From the NCBI GenBank assembly GCA_914767715.1, contig OU612073.1, forward strand, positions 12,028,001 through 12,092,000: a DNA stretch of 64,000 nt. Reading direction: 5' to 3'. A model generated the notes under the pieces. It worked only from the letters and a program-made list of their open reading frames with translations. It ran no database searches and was not told the DNA's origin. The stretch's first letter is position 1. Each line of letters opens with the position of its first letter. Below are positions 23,306 through 43,310 of the stretch, one piece after another. The position numbers and the translations under genes were made by a program. Source of the stretch: Membranipora membranacea. Its lineage: Eukaryota; Bryozoa; Gymnolaemata; Cheilostomatida; Membraniporidae.

Positions 23306-24031
23306 GGAGGATAAGTATCAAGTATCAAGGGAACATACATTTACGGATTTTGATTATTGGCCAATAGCATGAGCGTTTATTTACCTGTTCCCCTGTTGCT
23401 GATTGGCTGCTATCTGACACTTGTTTGAACACTATAATCATCTAAAATCTCAAATTTTTGTTAATGCTGCGATTGTAGATAAAAAAGTCGAGGGCAAGGG
23501 AACTCAAACTAGCACTTACCATCAAAAACTTCAACAGATAAAAAAGTGTTGGCCTTTTGCAATGTTGACTTAATCAAAAACCAGCCTTGAGGTTCAATAG
23601 TAACTGTTGTGAACTACCACAAGTTTTTTTTCGAAATAAATCACATTCAAAGGATTTGAATCACGTGTTTAATAAACATACTAAATAAAATAATATGCAG
23701 CAAAAAAAAAAAAAATATTAGCACCCAAATTTGCTGCGGGAGAATAAGATGAATGGTGACTTAATTTTGAAGTCATCGTTAAAAGTTTGGTCATTGAACA
23801 TTATAACAAAGAACAAATAAAAATTAACCATAGAGAAATTGGCACAATACTTGAAGAAGCAATGGAAAATATGGTAAATACTCTGTTTGAATGAATAACC
23901 AGATGAAAAATAAGAAAATTGGAAGATGATCGCTACAATAAAATTAACACGCTAAAATTTAATGACACTAGGACATTGTGTATCACCACCACACAATAAA
24001 ATTGAGCTGAACTCAGGACTTATAAGCTTGA
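23306..24031. other. Intergenic between ABCA 5' end and iPLA2 3' end
   Basis: AT-rich sequence with no exon similarity. It contains a poly-A run near 23703. Part of it should be the 3' UTR of the iPLA2 gene (minus strand). I see no convincing minus-strand AATAAA close to the stop. Confidence 0.4.
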
Positions 24032-27000
24032 TCATGTGAGTTCCATGCGGTCGGCAGCAGCATGATTGCCTTGTTTGAGTACCTTAGCTATCTGTACAAG
24101 TTTATCATGATTACGCTTGATGTAGACCATAGCCTCCCAGCAAACAAGTAACAGCTTATCATCTTCAGTTTCATCAAGCACTACATCAACAGAAAGCTCA
24201 GGGCTCAGGCGAAAGTAGGGGGCGTTCATGGAGGAGCACCATGCTCGAGCCCTCTCGTGTGGTCGTCCTTCGCTCTGAGTGGCCTTTAATCATCAAACAA
24301 AAATTATCCAAAGTTATAGATATGACTAAATGAAAAATAGAAGCATGACAAATGCTAAGCTAACATCAGAAAAGCTTCATGTGTGTACAAAATTGAGAAC
24401 CTGTTGAAAGATGACCTCAGACCATCAGGAACATTTCCATGTCAGTCTTTGCTTTTGTAGATGACACGCTATATGAAAACTTTTCATCTTCATTGCATAG
24501 AGTTTTTACAAAGAAATAATGGCCATCAATGAATTTTGCTATTTGAACACGCGCAAAACAGCAAACATGTTCTCATGTGAATACATTACTTCTTTAAGGT
24601 ATTACTGAAACTCATTACCTGTTCGACAAGTAGCTTGATGAGAGAGGTAGCTCCCTGTACTACTTTGTAAGCATCAAATATCCCTGTTGGCTTATATACA
24701 TCTATATCATTAACACTGGCTACAGGTGGTCTCCCGGTACCTAGTGAGACAACACATTTGATGGGCCTCACCTCCTCCGGGTGTCCCTAAAAAAGAACAA
24801 GGATCCATTTGAGCTTTGGATATAGACGAGAGATAGCCCAAGACTTATGGATACGTCACAAGTCAACCTTGAGTTAATGGTAGCGAGACTTCACTCAAGT
24901 TGTTACCATTAACTCAGATTTTACAGGTTGCCTACCAACAAGTCACCATTAACTCATGGTTGACTTGCTGATGGGAAACAAGACAACCAGGAGGTATGGT
25001 TGAGTTAGAAAGTCTGTTTAGTCCTTGAAGAAGTATCAGAAAGATATTTATCATAAAAATAGCTGTTGTGAGTGCGTAAAATGCTTTAAAATCACTTACT
25101 ATACAAACCATAAGCATAGCTATGCGAGAACAATATCACAATCTATTCAACTGATTGCCGCTATTCTAAACTGGATACCTATGAGTCTATGACTTGAACC
25201 AAGCAGTGAATAAAGTGGGTGTAACCTTGATTATTTTGGCTTTCAATATTCACCATTTGCTAATCGAAAGAGGTAAACTGTGTTTGTTAGAGTTCAATTC
25301 CCTAATCGCCATCATAGACATTGAAAAAGATTTCTTACCACTGCACGCATTGCAGCATTGAATTCAGTTATCTCGGTGATTGTATCTATAGTTGGATTAT
25401 TGGCCATCAGTCCGCCATCTAAGAATCGATTCATAGAAGCTGTAAAGAAGGTAGGAGCTGCTCCACTGCTTCGGGCCGCCTGCCATACACAAACCTCTGA
25501 ATGAGAAAAAAATTATTATTAGAGACAATGAGGGAGAGTAGGAGCGCAAACATACAAACTGAAAATTATAAAGTAACTTCAGCTATCAAATATATGATGA
25601 CAGTGTGAGGCTTAACCTACCAAAAGCACTCCTAGCAAAATCAAAAAAGTTGGGATTTACGTACACTTTGGATACAGCTGATTACAATTTGATAAACCAT
25701 TGAGGTGGCCCTTGAAGAACAAGGTTGATCTCTTATAGTGAAATGATTTTTGGATATCTTCTTAATCAATGAGGTTTTGAGAATACCCATAGCCCAAACT
25801 GAACTAAGCTACTCGATGAAAATTTACCACGATTTTGTACGAAATGAGGTTTTTGTCTTTGTGACAACATAGCTGCACTAACAAGACAAATAACAGCCTT
25901 GCCTAACACTGAAACAAGTCAAGTCTACAAAGACCACACCAATCAAACATGACGTTTTTACTAAGAATAGATTGAACAGCATATACAAAGATACTAAAAA
26001 ACAATATATAAAATTAAGTATACCACTATCATCCCCTCGTTGATATTACAACTATTATATCAACCTTAGTGCGATTCGCTATGTTTTCCATTGCTGTAAG
26101 CATTCATAAGCGATACAATCAAGGAATAAAGTCGTTACATTATAAAAAAGTGTTGCTGCCTTTTCTTTGAAAACTATTGCCAAGCATTTTTATCTAAAAA
26201 AATTATAGTTAATTTCAGGCTGACTAACCGTTTGGTTTAGGAGGAGGTGGATGTTTGTCACTATATCTTTTATCAGGAGGTAGAAGATCATCCAGAGGGC
26301 TGTGATAGTTACGGAATAAGTGGAGATCTGGGGGGAACCTATCAGCCATCACTGTGGTAACTAATACTCTGGAATGAAATAGATAGAATCCAACAAATGC
26401 TTAAAACGTGACCTGCTAATCAAAGATGCCAGGGTCAGGGTCAGAGTCAGGGTCAGGGAACAGTATAGATATCCCAGACACTGGTGCATCCTGGACCAGG
26501 GATAATTCATGTACACAGCAGTGCCAATGGTGTATACATCGGCCCATATGTACCATGCTGTGGGTTTCATGTCAGACACCAAAATGTAACTTTGACCACC
26601 CGGGAGCAGATGGTGTATAGTGCTTCAATATGCTGCTGTAACCATTGTGTCAACACCAGCGATATCAGAGAGGATGTGAAGTCTTCTGGTGGTACGTGAA
26701 ATTTCCGTCATGTACATGTTTTCCGTTGTTGATCACTTTTTGCACTAGCATGATTCGGAGCTACAAGCTCACAGCAATAGAAAAGACAATCCCATCGCAA
26801 ACTCTCTTATATGGTGTTAACACTGGTGAAAATATGGTCACTGGTCAACATATGGTGTATATACACCAGAGAACAAACGGAGTATATACATGATGAGATC
26901 ATACCTTGGATATGGCAGTTCAGACATGAGAGTATCTTCTCCAAACTCTGCCTTTAGAACAGACTCAAACACCTCAGAGCTGTATGGTTTACCCCCACTA

Positions 27001-30000
27001 AAGACTTTATTCTTAAGTTTGAAGTAAAATCCCAGACAATAACGAGCACTGCGTCCTGAAGGTAAGAAACAGTTATATTAAGTAAATGCTCATGACCAAT
27101 AACTAATTTGCCAGGAGCAGCCAAGACCAGTATAACCGCAAATTGGACCAAACATGATATAAACAGATTGGAATAGAAGCTTCATGATGTATAGTAACTC
27201 AGCATGTGCTTTGAAAATTAACTCGGAACTTGATACTGCCAAAACACACACAACATGTCATTAGGCCTCGAATTGTTCGGTCTCAAATGGGCAAACTACC
27301 TGATGGGCAAGTGCAGGCAATTAATAAAGTTTCTACTTGCAAATGCTTCAGCAGTTTATTGTTTATCCCGTAGCAATCACCACTATCTTAAAGCTAAGGC
27401 TATAATGCACTAACCGCTAGTAAGAGCCAAGGCTAGAATACCACCAGTACTAGTTCCGCTTATCCAATCAAAGCTATCCCTGATATCCTGTCCTAATAGC
27501 TTTTCTAATTGGACTAATATCATACACAAGAGAATACCACGTATACCTCCGCCATCTAGACACAGCACCTACAAAAGTGAAGAGGATTAAAACATGAAAA
27601 AACACTACTTAATGAAAAAAACAATGGTGCCTGCCCAAAGTGATTCAGACTTTCACTGCTTTAAAAATTGCTGAATTCTAATGTACCATTGTGAGAAAAT
27701 TCCCAGCTCATTTATTTAAAATCGATGCAAAGTAAAAACCTTTACCATTGACGGCGTTGCTCAAGCTCTCCATGTATTCATATGAATGATGCCATTTAAA
27801 CCAGGTCATAACATAAAGCTCAATGCATTATAGTTTGGAGTTGCCTCCTTTTTCTTTACAAAGGTCGACAACAACAACCTTTTTGAGGATGTTCAAGGGT
27901 ATTTACAAAACATAGAGGTTGTCCACAACGAAATATAGAATGAAGATTCAGGCCACAGCTCTTTGCAATTGTATTACTCTCTCATACAGTATCATTTCAT
28001 ATGATACAATATAAGCTACAGCAATCTAAATAGCACTCATGGATTTAATGTGTGTAGTTGAGTCTCTTACCCGATAACCGTTCACATTATCACTTTGCTG
28101 GTGCATCAGCAGAGCTGCTCCTGTCATCATGTCATCACACACTGTCATCAGATATAAGAGAAATAAATATCAATTTCAAAAAGTTGGTTTAAAACTAACA
28201 TTATTTCTGTGGCTCAGTAGATAGTTGAAAAGGGTATGGGTTCAATTCCCATTTTTTTCGAGATTCTAGTCAGAACATTGTCCAGATGATCAAAAGTTTG
28301 ATATCAAAGAGGTGATAAAGATCACTGATCTTAGTCAATGTCCGTGCAAGGGATCAAATAACTCCCTGCTTTCCCAAGAATTGGCCGCAAATGAAAGTTA
28401 GTTGGTGAGGCTGTACTATACAAGCCAATTTGCTCTCAGTTTGCAGGAACGTGCAGCTGTCCATAAAGACAACATAACAATCACGGGGGATGATATATTG
28501 TTGGCTTCACAGCCCTAACCATCATTACACAGCACGTTTCATCAATTAGTGTTGATTATTTTGGTCAAATACAGGTGATTTTAGATTCTGAACTGGCTAT
28601 GTTTTGTTGACGTACTGTTTTCTATGTGATCCTTGTCCTTAGCGAGTTCGCTGACCTTAGTTCCTTTGTATTTACCGCCTTGAGAGCAGCCATCTGTACA
28701 GTCACTCCGACCCTGGTCACATCTGGCAGCTCCGATCATGTGGAGGGTGTACAATATGTATCCACTGAAATATCATAAAAAAAGCATAATAGTGGGAGTA
28801 GGAGAATGGAAGAATCAAAGTTTGTTTTCGTAGGTATTGTCAATTCTGGTTGTAATTTTATTGACAGTAAATGAACTGCCTATTGACATAGTGCTGTGGT
28901 CTTATTTATCATTTTGTCCTATTAATACCAGCGACCAAAACGTGATCGATGCCAGGGTAAGCATTAAGGTTTTGAGAGTCAAGTCGAGGGAAATTTGCGG
29001 GGAGTGTCACTATGTTTTATAGCCAACAACATTTCCATAGGGATCTCAGTCTATGAAATAAAAATATCTAGGGTTGCTATCGTTCTACTTCCCTATCTTC
29101 CTGGCAAATATTTTGGGTGACAATACTGAGATTGAACTCTCATTTTGTTATATTTTGAGTTTCATAGATAGGAGATCAATTAGTTCAACTTTACTTTTCT
29201 TACAGAGGTGGTTTAAGAGCTACAGCTAACTACTAAGAGAATATAGCATCAATGGTTATACCTGTTTTTAGTTTTCTGTGTTGCAGCCAAATGACGAGGG
29301 GTTACCCCATTTCTATTCTTCATATTGACATCAGCTCCAAACACAACTAAGCTTCTCACCATGGCTAGATCATCAGTCTGTAAAATAAGAATTGGATCAT
29401 GAATATTGATCACAGCAGGATATTAATTCTAGAACATTCCATGATGGTCAAATATATGAACAGAGTTTGGAACTGTAAATTTTGCCGATTTAACAGTTCT
29501 TCATTAAAATGCAAAATAGAATAGAATATTGCATTTGTAGGGCAAAAACAGCTATCTAAACTGCAACGATTGATAAATTATTGACAATCAATAATGCACA
29601 AAGACAGAAATAAATTTTGTCAGGATTTCATATCCCAGTTTGTTCTTTGCCACCCATTAAAATTCAATTATAATATATTTATATATAATAATTTTACATA
29701 AATCTATGGTTTACTCCCAATTTGACTTGTAATTGGAGAGTTCCAGCCTCAATTCTCATGATAAACCCACAGCCAGCCCTTAAAAGCGTTCGGGATGGCG
29801 ATCGCGGCCGTAGGCGGTCGACCGCCTACGGCCGCGATCGCAATCTCGAATGCTTTTAAGGGCTGGCTGTGGATAAACCAGAATATTTTACAGATATTCA
29901 GCGTAGTGTACGTACAGGAATGGCTATGTGTAGAGGTGTTTCAGACTCATGATTCGGTATAGAGACATCAGCTCCACCAGTAAGAAGAGTATTAACACAA

Positions 30001-32462
30001 TCCCTCCGATCCTCCTTCAACATGATATGTAACGGTGTATCCTTTGTGTTAGACAGTGAGTCAATTTTAGCACCATTCTCCAGCAAACATGTTATCACCT
30101 GAAACATAATATTATCATGGTCAAGGAAAGAGAAAATTTCTGATTTCTCAAGCAAACCTAATAGAAATATTGTCAACAGATCACAAATTTACATATTCAC
30201 AGCAACAATTTTAACCTGATGATCAGCAAAACTGGGAAGGAAGGACAAGAAAACTTCAATTTGAATCGCTATCAAGTTTTTTCAACATGAAAATCTATAC
30301 TTAGATGGACAGATGCGTTGAAAATTCTACTCATAATAGTCACTGTTCCTTGGATCATTTCCTATTTTTCAACTTTTATTTACTACATCATGATGGATTA
30401 TTAGGACGATGCGTATCCGACAGATTTATGCTGGCCTTCAGAGTCAAAATTGTAAATTCAATACACAACAATGTAAGAGAGTAAAGGTCATTGGACGAAT
30501 ACACTATGATATAAATACTAAGCATGACTCAGAAAGCTTTTCAGTTTTGGTGATGTTTAACTTGATGTGATCAATTAGCAAGGGGAACTGAGACTTTGAA
30601 CTTCAATAGATTGAGGGTCTTGATACAGGAAAATTATCCCATGATCTCTGAAAGAGTAACATCTATTGAGTCATACAAGCTCATGTGATATACTAATGCA
30701 TGTTTATCCCTGATTGAGCATGAATTAATACATGTAGCTAAAGTAAGGTCAGCGGAAATTGGTGGGCTGACCCAAAAGAATTTAGAAAAACGAGGACACA
30801 CAATGACACACATCCCAGTAGTGTAATCTCGATGTCAGTGGTGATCGTACCCATAGTGTAATTACATGTTATTATATACTATATATTAACTCTATGATCG
30901 TTCCAGACAAAAAACCCACTAGATGCAAAGAAAAATAATAAATGTATAATAGATATTAATAATTTTACCGCTCTGGTTCTGGCCCAGTGAAGTGCTGTCC
31001 CTCCAAACTTTCCATCACATACATTCAGCAGTGCAGGATGACTCTCGGCCAACAACTTAACGCATCTGAAATTCAATACAATCATGTGACTATATATATC
31101 CCGTCGAAAGTGATCATCGATCGAGTATGTTTACGAGCCAAATAAAAGTGGGGTTCACTGCATATATCGACCCAATAATTCAAAATCTGTGTAAGGGCCA
31201 ATCTGTCATAGGGATAGCATAGCACTGGCACATAACCTATGAAATGTTGGACATAATAGTATACTTTCAATTATAAGATGTTCTACATTAGTACACAAGA
31301 TCGCAGCTATCATAAAAAGAATTAGTTGAGGCCCCTCCCAAAATTTGTGCCCTTATCTGACGGCCCCCAGCAGGGGAAAAATACCTTTATTCGCATTACT
31401 TACTCAATACTATTGGCTTTTACTGCACAGTGAATGGGAAGACGGTATGACTCGGATGTCCTTGGGTCAGCTCCGTACTGAAGCAGTAACTTGACACATT
31501 CAGGCTGGTCTTCGGTACACGCTATGTGGAGAGCTGTCTCTCCGAATATGGTCATGTAGTTGATAGCTTCTGATGGATGGTTCAACAGTAACTGAATAAA
31601 TGAGTTCAGGAAAATTGATAAATATGCTGGCTATATAGTTTAGTAACTGGAATGGCTTTTAAGAAAACCGAACCAGTGAATTGATAAACTTGATACTTTT
31701 TTCTAAAATGGATTGATCTGCAAAAGCCTAGAATGATTTCTACAAGTGGCAGAGCGCACGGAAATATTTGAAGGTTAAGTCGACAAACTAAGCTTTCTCA
31801 TGTGGCAACATATTTTGTTCTAAAGTCGCAGAGACATGGCTGTGACAAACCAGGGAGAATGGACAATTTAACTTGAAATTTCGGAGCCAAATATTTTGAA
31901 GGGTATGCATATGGGCTTTCCTACCTGAAGTTTAGCTGGGCTGTATTTAGCCGCAAAGTGATAGGCGGTTTCTTTATGGCTGTCAGCTAATGTGTCGTCA
32001 GCTCCTAAGTTGATGAGTTCTTTGACTATTTCCTCGGCTACCTCATGTGTCATACACGCCAAGATCAAGGGAGTACAGTTATTCTCATCAACTGCATTCA
32101 CATGCCTGAATATAGAAAAGCGCATGTTGTCAAACTATAGTACTCATAATGTTCAATAGTTTGTTTGTAATTTACTGAACATCTTGTGGTTTGTTTGCGC
32201 ACTTAGCTTTATCTCTGAGGCCCCACAATGCAAAGATGGGATTTGAGATAAGGATATTTGTTCTGTGTATCCAAGGAGTTGACTCATTGATGTACCCGAA
32301 ATCAGAATACACAATGTTTTGATTTGTTTTGGAATCTAATCATGCAACTCATGTAAAAAGGCTGTACACTGTCTAGCCAAGGAACTCATTGGACCAGTCA
32401 CAATGTTTCTTATCTAAATGTAAAGACGAATTGACCTTGAGGAAATCTTGAGCTACATTCAC

Positions 32463-32498
<36 letters not shown>

Positions 32499-34159
32499 AT
32501 TACAATAATAGAATCTATTTAATCATACTTAGCCATCTCAGGATGATGTCTCTTCAGCCCCTCAGCCAGGCCCAGTTTGACACAGTGGTGTACCACGCTG
32601 TCATGTGGATTATTTCTTACTCTGTTACACAGATCCTGCAGAAGAATAAAGCACCTTCTCAGTTAAATTTCTTCAATTTGAGATACAAAGGAATACATCC
32701 TTGGCAACGAAAATGATGAACTATTTGAGTACTATAACAAGCTAAATATTCTGATGGCCAATTTGTTTCAAAGCAAACAGATGAATTTTACATCATGTCT
32801 AATCATATCAAACCTACAATCAAATGGATAAACCTACAGTAGCCCTTAGGAGGAGCCACTAAGTTTCTAGAGGGATTATCATGAATTGAAGTGGAGACAA
32901 AGGAAACTCTTGTCTGGGAAAAAAAGAAATCCATCTGAGAGTTATGAATCATCATACTAGCTTCTGATCGGAAAGTTTAGGACACCCTAGAGAAGTAATG
33001 TAGTCACAAGAGCAAATGTTCGCCATTTCATACCTCAGCTAGCCGAAGGTAAGTATTAGCTAACATTAAACCACCACCAGAACTAGCTAAACTAAACTGT
33101 AGCTATTATTTACTCATCTAAAGAATAAAACCCATACCTGCAGTTTGGATGTGCTGCTTGACATTTGTTTACATGCTGCCACGATTGGTAGAATTCTGGA
33201 TGAGTAGAGACTGAACAAACCAGCAGCTTCTGCCTCTTCGGAAAGCAGAAATAGCCTGAGGTACTTTGGTACCGCTCCATGAATGGTCAGTATCAGCGTG
33301 AACCTTGTGTCCCGTCCTACTGCAGCTTTATAGAACTTAGCTGAATTGTCAACCGCAGCCAATAACTCAAATCTAAACCATGAAGAAAGGGAATAATGGT
33401 TCAGTGTATAATAGGGAATATGGTGATAAAATTCAGAGTCAACTAATAAATAGTAACCATTTGTGTACCTTGATATTATATTTCTGGAAGCGGCTAAGTT
33501 TAAAAAATCTTTTAGAACTCAGGGTGAATAATCATAGAACATCAGGTGGCTCAGTCTAAAAATGAGTCATATACTGTCCACAGAGCAGTCTGTAGTCACA
33601 TCAAATGCATTCATATTAATTCACTCCAAATCAATCCGGTAATGCATTTTTGAGAGCCAAACGAACATACAAAGGGTGACTGTGCATCAGTTCAAGTTTG
33701 GCTAAACATGATCAATAGCCCAGATTGCTTCAGAGGGCTCTAACCATCAGTAGTGGCGTTTCATAATATATTCTAGTGTCAAGTTGTCACGATTCAAGTC
33801 AGTGTTTGAATGGCTGTTTGCAACTATTTAGTTGCTTATATACCGCCTTCTAGGCCGAGTATGGTGCGACCTAATGATAGTATAATGGTGACGATATAGA
33901 CTAGGCCCTATAAAATGCACAATCACAATCTTCTCATAATCATAATATGGTTACACAGTATGGGCACTCAACCCTGACAACATCGTCATTCATAGGCATG
34001 TATTACCAAGGAGGGTGGAGGGTGGTGTTACACAAAAATCTTCCCATCCTCACCAACTTACTGTGATATAACTGTTCTGTTGACTTCAACAACAGAATAA
34101 TTGGATGATAGGTTTAAAGCATCAGAAACCTTGGTCGCAATTGAGCTAAGGAAATTCAT
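24032..34159 (-). CDS. PLA2G6: Calcium-independent phospholipase A2 beta (ankyrin repeats + patatin domain), 16 exons
   Basis: Hydrolyses fatty acid from the sn-2 position of membrane glycerophospholipids. Exons 5' to 3': 34062-34159, 33138-33372, 32529-32635, 31925-32105, 31404-31591, 30969-31065, 29916-30098, 29262-29377, 28616-28764, 28071-28141, 27415-27568, 26905-27055, 26229-26368, 25339-25496, 24619-24786, 24032-24283. They total 2448 nt (about 815 residues; the human form is 806), all in phase. The N-terminus [17 protein letters not shown] resembles the family start. Ankyrin repeats run from about residue 145 to 400 ([56 protein letters not shown]). The patatin core has the oxyanion loop DGGGIRG near 480-486, nucleophile motif GTSTG with Ser near 515, and catalytic Asp in [10 protein letters not shown] near 650. 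The human proline-rich insert is absent; the linker instead has a short Cys-rich stretch [12 protein letters not shown] near residue 420. The start was chosen for family similarity and phase. Confidence 0.95.
24860..24966. repeat. Short inverted repeat (21-bp arms)
   Basis: AAGTCAACCTTGAGTTAATGG at 24860-24880 pairs with 24946-24966 with one mismatch. A third partial copy (ACCATTAACTCA) lies inside the loop. It lies in an iPLA2 intron. Confidence 0.6.
28206..28256 (+). repeat. tRNA-derived SINE-like fragment
   Basis: An A-box-like TGGCTCAGTAGAT (28210-28222) is followed 15 nt later by a B-box-like GGGTTCAATTCCC (28238-28250). The anticodon arm expected between them is missing, so this is a degenerate tRNA-derived element and not a tRNA gene. 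It lies in an iPLA2 intron. Confidence 0.5.
29768..29871. mobile_element. 104-bp near-perfect palindrome with 8-bp target duplication
   Basis: The sequence is a palindrome centred between 29819 and 29820 with 52-bp arms and only about three mismatched positions. It begins CACAGCCAGCCCTTAAAAGC and ends with the complement. The flanks carry the identical 8-mer GATAAACC (29760-29767 and 29872-29879). An 8-bp duplication with short inverted ends fits a minimal non-autonomous hAT-type element. The core is strikingly GC-rich (GCGATCGCGGCCGTAGGCGG) in an AT-rich intron. It lies between iPLA2 exons 29916-30098 and 29262-29377, 45 bp from the former. Confidence 0.92.
32465..32494. repeat. TA dinucleotide microsatellite
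   Basis: A run of about 15 TA dinucleotides in an iPLA2 intron, 35 bp downstream (minus strand) of the donor of exon 32529-32635. Confidence 0.85.
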
Positions 34160-35706
34160 CTTCTTCTATACAATCTTGTGATCCATTAAATCTGAGCACC
34201 TGACAAACTACAACGAACAAACAAATTTACTCATTGTTTTCACAGCACAGACCTCAAGGGAGTATGTGATACGCCTCAACTCGATGAATTCGATGAGCAT
34301 TCATTGCTTACTGGTCCACTGCTATGACCATCTAGGCAGGATAATACAGTCTTTATACAATGACTTGAGGCCAGATCATAAAGTCTTACCTTACTAGTAA
34401 GTAAGTAATCATGTTTAATACTCAGAGGCCTTCTCCTGCAGGACCTGACCCTAGTCATGGACAAATAATGTTTAAAAACATTGGAACTCTAATTTCATCA
34501 CTATATTTTACTAGCAACTACTAACTAATATTTGGCGTGCATCTATTTCTGACAAAACAAACACTGCTTTGCTGACATCACAGTGACTGCTGATGAGAAT
34601 GCTTTTATTAGGCCTATCCAAAGTTCGTCCAAATGACTGTTAACTCCTAGACAGATGATAAGTCTACCATTCTCCCTGGCCTAACTAAATAAAATAAAGA
34701 GTAGGTAGACTATAACTGTGCTCAACAAGATTTAGGCAATGGTTTGTTTGACAGTATAGAACTTTCTAGTCGTTGTGACATATTTCCATGGTCATGAGTC
34801 ACCTTTTCACAAACATAACACACAATTAAATGCATTTAACTCACTACATATCCAAAGTCCTTCAGAAGTTTCTCAGTAATGTTGTGTCTCACTTTTTCAT
34901 CATCATAATGTGACCTTGACATTCACTTTTAAAAGGCTCAATCTTAAAGATGATCTGATTGGATAAATTTTCAGATAACAAAATAATACTGTTTCGGTTT
35001 GGAGTTGTCACATCACTACATCAATCTTTTCAGCTCATTTATTACATCATGTCACAATGCTTTGTGGTTAGCCTGTCTTGACAAGTGTTGTCAAGACAGG
35101 TTACTTTGTGATGTGTTCTGCTATACACTCAATATACTCGCCATACATACACCAGAGTGTGGGCTTTACGATGTCATATGAGATATCAAACACAAAAATT
35201 TAAAGATTTCAAAGTGTAACTTGATCTACATGTGAACGATGATTTTGTCCCACTTCCAATTGATTGATATTTGAAACACAGAAAGAATAAGGGCAGGAGT
35301 TAGTTTTCTTTACCAAAAATTAATGTATTAAACCGTAACATCAGCAGAATATGCACATAACTAGAAAGACATAGAACACCTGAAGATTCACATTTTATAG
35401 AAACTGACCATGGACACCGCCATGATGGATATGACAATTTGTAAGTCACAAAAGCTCTTATGGCTCAAATATACGTTATCACAACTCTCTAAATTTCGTT
35501 AACATTCCAAAAATGTTTGTTACACCATAAACACATGCCATGGTAGACATAAAACTGGCTACGCTAGCACACCAAACCTATCAGGCAACAGTAATTTGAT
35601 TCAAAAACCAAATATAAAGCCAACTATAAGTGTTAGTTAGTAGACGGTTAAGTGCACAATATTATCACATGTCCAGTGAGCCTGTGAAACCATACAGGAC
35701 ATTACA
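34160..35706. other. Intergenic between iPLA2 5' end and enolase 3' end
   Basis: No exon similarity seen. It holds the iPLA2 promoter and 5' UTR at the left and the enolase 3' UTR at the right. A perfect 13-bp hairpin (CCTGTCTTGACAA, loop GTG, complement) is at 35072-35100. Open frames here are short and show no family similarity. Confidence 0.45.
35072..35100. repeat. Perfect 13-bp hairpin
   Basis: CCTGTCTTGACAA at 35072-35084, a 3-nt loop, and its exact complement at 35088-35100. The core CCTGTC..GACAGG recurs at 39758-39773 and the left arm at 57126-57137. No T-run follows that would suggest a terminator role. Confidence 0.7.
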
Positions 35707-41801
<6,095 letters not shown>

Positions 41802-43310
41802 GTTGATGATCTCTTTTATGTATCTGGAACCTGTAACAGAAATCAAACTCCTTCATGAGGTTGGGCAACAAACGAAAAGGAGTTATATGTGACAAAAGTC
41901 CCAACTCTGTAAAGGAACACAGTTAGATAGTAAAATACAGACTGCCACATTGTCTGCAGTGACAGATTACAGAAAGCAGATCCCGTATAATGAAATATTT
42001 CTGCTGAAACTGACGTGAAAACTAATAATTTTGAAGAGCAAATTAACACAAGAGCTGACAGATGAATATAACCGATCTAAGATCACTAGCTGCAAGTGCA
42101 TAGCCTAATAAACTATATCAATTGATGTTTTGTTGAACAGAGGACGTAGGCCCTATAGCTGACTCAACTAGTCTGAAATCAACAGTCTAAACAATAATCT
42201 ATACACAGGAAACTGTTTTAGGCACAAAATTACCATGATTCATATCTTATCACTTATATTTTCTTCTTCTTATTGTGTAAAGTTTGCAACTATTCATATC
42301 AAAATTTAACTCATCAGAATTTAGGCAAATTATTTGGAAATTGAATCGGACAAAAGCAAATCAAAGAGAAGCCCTATCAATTATACTAGGATTTTTGTTA
42401 GTTTAATCACATAGGGTTGTTGGATGTGCTTTGCCACTGTTAAGTAATCAGCCTTGAGCTGCAGCTCCAGTTCTGAGCTACGTACATGAGCATAATAATA
42501 TATGAGGGTGACATTCATTTAGTACAAATGAATGAGTAAATAATGTACAGTATTAAGCTGACGCATTTACTTTATGTTGCTCAGTGGGCAAGCATAGGAT
42601 ATTATCTTATGCTATAAGCAGCGAGTATACGTTGGCCTAACCCATCAGGCCTATTATAGATAGAATTTGTCAAAGTGTCCTCTCTCACAGACTTGTTGCC
42701 TAATTATTAACCTGCTTGTAAAATGTAAGTAAGCAACTCCAGTCCAGATCCAGACAGCTACCCATATAATATACAGGCCTGTGTTAATAATTGACATTCA
42801 TCATTTCCATGTGAATGATGATGATCATGAGGATTAATGATTATTAGGTAGCCTATTATATTTATTTATTATAAGTTTGTTTCCCTGCAACATCATTACT
42901 ACTACATACATGATACATTGAGCCAGTCTTGCCATGTTCCAAAAGCAAGAACTGAAGAGCTACAGGCATCTGCAAAAAAATGGCAAGAAAGGTTTGAGCA
43001 CTATAGCAGCAGTAGGCAAAGACTATTATACTAGCCTAGCCTCTAGGCTAGCTTGCTAGGACAGTCAATGGGCACAAAATCCAGACCAATCAATCATCAA
43101 TGAATTCAACGCACATCAAGCCTGCATATTGCTAAGTAATTCTGATATGATGCAGAAATAGATCATTAATGGCAACTATTGCAACCTGTTCTCTAGCACC
43201 TCTTGTATCCTATGATATAGATAAATGTGCTATATGACACGACTTACCAGTTGCTCTAAGCCTGGGAATAGTGATCCAATATTTCACAGCAGCCACTTGT
43301 CTAAAATAAG

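Noticed and set aside
26425-26460. GGGTCA-type hexamer run as a telomere-like repeat
   Set aside because: Only about five imperfect copies and the unit is not a telomere sequence.
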